A stretch of DNA of 64,000 nt from Pedobacter sp. WC2423 (GTDB lineage Bacteria; Bacteroidota; Bacteroidia; Sphingobacteriales; Sphingobacteriaceae), in assembly GCF_040822065.1 (NCBI RefSeq), contig NZ_CP162005.1, positions 930,001 through 994,000 of the forward strand, written 5' to 3'. A program made the position numbers and the translations under genes. Position 1 is the first letter of the stretch; each line of letters begins with the position of its first letter. The notes beneath the pieces are model-generated. The model was not told the origin of the DNA. It did no database searches and saw only the letters and a list, made by a program, of their open reading frames with translations. Positions 62,461 through 64,000 of this stretch are shown one piece after another.

Positions 62461-63473
62461 TAAATCTAATCCGTCCTCTTGCTTTTTTTGATTTGGAAAC
62501 CACAGGAATTAACGTTGGTTCTGATCGTATCGTTGAAATTGCAATATTAAAAGCCATGCCAGATGGATCTGAGCTGGTTAAAACATTACGTATCCACCCG
62601 GATATGCCTATTCCTTTGCAATCTTCGCTTATTCATGGAATTTATGATAAGGATATTGCTGATGCGCCTAAATTTAATGAAGTAGCGGCAGAAATTGCTG
62701 AATTTATTGGTGATGCGGATCTTGCAGGTTACAATTCTAATCGTTTTGATATTCCTGTATTACTGGAAGAATTTTTACGTGCTGGTGTAGATTTTGACAT
62801 GACCGGAAGAAGATTTGTAGATGTACAGAATGTGTTTCATCAGATGGAACAGCGTACTTTGCGTGCGGCTTATAAATTTTACTGTGATCAGGATATTATC
62901 AATGCGCACTCCGCAGAAGCAGATATCAAAGCGACTTACCATGTTTTGCTTGCACAGCTTGACCGTTATGAGAATGTAGACTTTGAAGATAAACAGGGGA
63001 ATATTTCGCAACCGGTTAAAAATGATGTAGAGGCACTTCATGCTTTTACAAACATGAATAAACCTGTTGATTTTGCAGGCAGAATGGTTTTCAATGAAAA
63101 TGGGGAAGAGGTGTTTAATTTTGGAAAGCATAAAAATAAAACTGTGGAACAGGTATTTGATACCGAGCCAAGTTATTATGCCTGGATGAAACAGGGAGAT
63201 TTTCCTTTATACACTAAAAAGAAACTGGAAGAGATCTGGACACGCTGGAATAAGAAAAAGGAATTGAGCAGAGCGGCAAAAATCCCTGCAACGCCAAGAC
63301 CAGCTGAAGCAGCTGGTAATCCTGTAAAGCCTAAACCTGCGGCCGCGCAACCAAGACCACAACAAACCGGAGGACAACCAAGACAACCTGCTCCACAACC
63401 TAAAAAGGAAAAACCAGCAGTTAATGTTACTCCGGACATGCTGGAACAATTAAAAATGAAATTCGGTAAATAA
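62454..63473 (+). CDS. DnaQ-like 3'-5' exonuclease (DEDDh) with a low-complexity tail
   Basis: This 339-residue protein has the DEDDh exonuclease domain: LAFFDLETTGINVGSDRIVEIAIL with Asp13 and Glu15, DLAGYNSNRFDIPVLLEEF with the second Asp, and HSAEADIKATYHVLL with the final His and Asp. After it comes FNFGKHKNKTVEQVFDTEPSYYAWMKQGDFP, a segment seen in related Bacteroidetes proteins. The last 60 residues are a Pro/Ala/Gln/Lys-rich tail of low complexity, probably disordered. It is not DNA polymerase III epsilon by position; a role in DNA repair or RNA degradation is possible. Confidence 0.9.
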   Translation: MKLNLIRPLAFFDLETTGINVGSDRIVEIAILKAMPDGSELVKTLRIHPDMPIPLQSSLIHGIYDKDIADAPKFNEVAAEIAEFIGDADLAGYNSNRFDIPVLLEEFLRAGVDFDMTGRRFVDVQNVFHQMEQRTLRAAYKFYCDQDIINAHSAEADIKATYHVLLAQLDRYENVDFEDKQGNISQPVKNDVEALHAFTNMNKPVDFAGRMVFNENGEEVFNFGKHKNKTVEQVFDTEPSYYAWMKQGDFPLYTKKKLEEIWTRWNKKKELSRAAKIPATPRPAEAAGNPVKPKPAAAQPRPQQTGGQPRQPAPQPKKEKPAVNVTPDMLEQLKMKFGK

Positions 63474-63480
63474 GCCAGCA

Positions 63481-63510
63481 AAACCTGCATATGAATATGC
63501 AGGTTTTTTA
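63481..63510 (+). terminator. Intrinsic terminator after the exonuclease gene
   Basis: AAACCTGCATAT pairs with ATATGCAGGTTT, followed by a T run. The loop must open the inner A-T pairs. Confidence 0.8.
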
Positions 63511-63537
63511 TTAAAAGGAAAATAAAATATAGAATCA

Positions 63538-64000
63538 ATGAAAAAAATAACGATGCTCAGTCTATTTAGTATGATAGGTCTGAGCGTTTTTGCGCAACAG
63601 GGTTTGCCGGTCCCAGCGGATATTCAGCAAGCTTATCATAAAGGAACAAGGGCTGTAAATGGGAAACCAGGATTAAAATACTGGCAAAATACAGCTGATT
63701 ATGATCTGAAAGTGGATTTTGATCCTGTATCGGGACTATTAAAAGGTACGGTTGATGTAATTTATAAGAATCAAAGTCCTGATACCCTGAAAGAGGTTTG
63801 GTTTAAATTATATCCAAATTTATATAAGCAGGGCAGCCCGCGTGCAAGTAAGGTTGCAGACAGGGATTTGGGAGAAGGGGTAAAGATTGGTTCGTTATCA
63901 ATTAATGATAAAACGGTTTCTGCAGATGCCCTTCAAATTGATGGAACAAATATGCATACTGCTATTGCTGCACTGGCTCCGGGGAAGAGTATAAAAGTTA
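63538..64000 (+). CDS. M1 family metallopeptidase (gluzincin), 3' end outside window
   Basis: The first 154 residues are visible. A signal peptide (MKKITMLSLFSMIGLSVFA-QQG) is followed by the N-terminal beta domain of M1 aminopeptidases: GLKYWQNTADYDLKVDFDPV, GTVDVIYKNQSPDTLKEVWFKLYPNLYKQGSPRAS. The catalytic HExxH motif lies beyond the window, so the assignment rests on the N-terminal domain alone. The protein is exported and would act in the periplasm or at the surface. Confidence 0.85.
   Translation, partial: MKKITMLSLFSMIGLSVFAQQGLPVPADIQQAYHKGTRAVNGKPGLKYWQNTADYDLKVDFDPVSGLLKGTVDVIYKNQSPDTLKEVWFKLYPNLYKQGSPRASKVADRDLGEGVKIGSLSINDKTVSADALQIDGTNMHTAIAALAPGKSIKV

Noticed and set aside
63290..63410. 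Minus-strand frames opposite the exonuclease tail
   Set aside because: They arise from the low-complexity Pro/Ala/Gln-rich coding sequence read backwards.

Overview
The window is chromosomal DNA from a Bacteroidetes bacterium, most likely Pedobacter or another Sphingobacteriaceae. The evidence is a SusC/SusD/TlpA outer-membrane uptake locus, an AT-rich genome with few Shine-Dalgarno sites, promoters of the Bacteroidetes type (TTTG, about 19 bp, TAnnTTTG), futalosine-pathway menaquinone genes, and a family-typical set of cell-envelope genes. The genus call is an inference from gene content, not from a marker gene comparison.

Region by region. 1-5.8 kb: the end of a SusC gene (cut by the window edge), SusD and a TlpA-like thioredoxin form one operon closed by a terminator. 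5.9-6.4 kb: two tandem, paralogous mini-proteins with two cysteines and no signal peptide, convergent to that operon. 6.4-12.13 kb: a decayed mobile region. It holds an IS21-like remnant with tandem terminal blocks, a TraN gene that has lost its 5' end, two related conjugative-element cargo proteins, a small helix-turn-helix-like protein, a 51-residue ORF and a frameshifted serine recombinase. The region ends against an intact tRNA-Ser(TGA) with its own promoter and terminator. 12.3-17.8 kb: envelope genes (YihY, thioesterase, MltG, PASTA protein, Ddl), a Crp/Fnr regulator and a DUF983 protein. 18.1-21.6 kb: a C39-peptidase ABC exporter and its HlyD partner. 21.7-26.3 kb: MATE pump, thioesterase, rpsO and pnp. 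26.3-33.5 kb: an FtsX-type permease, rpe, serC, serA-like dehydrogenase, a DUF1015 protein and a coiled-coil membrane protein. 33.6-37.8 kb: SAM hydrolase, PhoH, purC, STAS protein and RNase Z. 37.8-40.5 kb: a tandem-repeat spacer, DUF4112, AraC regulator and SDR genes, bounded by two hairpins with the same apical sequence. 40.5-48.4 kb: MlaD, amidase, LptD-like protein, CinA and a 2-oxoacid dehydrogenase E2. 48.4-56.2 kb: HD protein, PpnP, a secreted barnase-like RNase, the hom-metX-metY methionine operon behind a SAM-I riboswitch, a separate trans-sulfuration enzyme, and a lipoprotein. 56.3-64 kb: mqnE, a histidine phosphatase and mqnA; mutS; an NlpC/P60 lipoprotein; a 40-residue membrane peptide; a DnaQ-like exonuclease; and the start of an M1 peptidase.

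Functional links visible in the sequence: serC and serA-like genes give serine; the metY-metX-hom operon gives methionine under SAM control; mqnE and mqnA give menaquinone; MlaD, amidase and LptD-like genes serve the outer membrane and wall, as do MltG, PASTA and Ddl.

The points most worth a second look are the hairpin family with a conserved apical core and compensatory base changes (37.8 and 40.5 kb), the twin cysteine mini-proteins beside the SusCD-TlpA locus, the 25-bp tandem repeat array at 37.9 kb, the recombinase whose frame runs antisense into tRNA-Ser, and the exporter that has no recognisable cargo peptide nearby.
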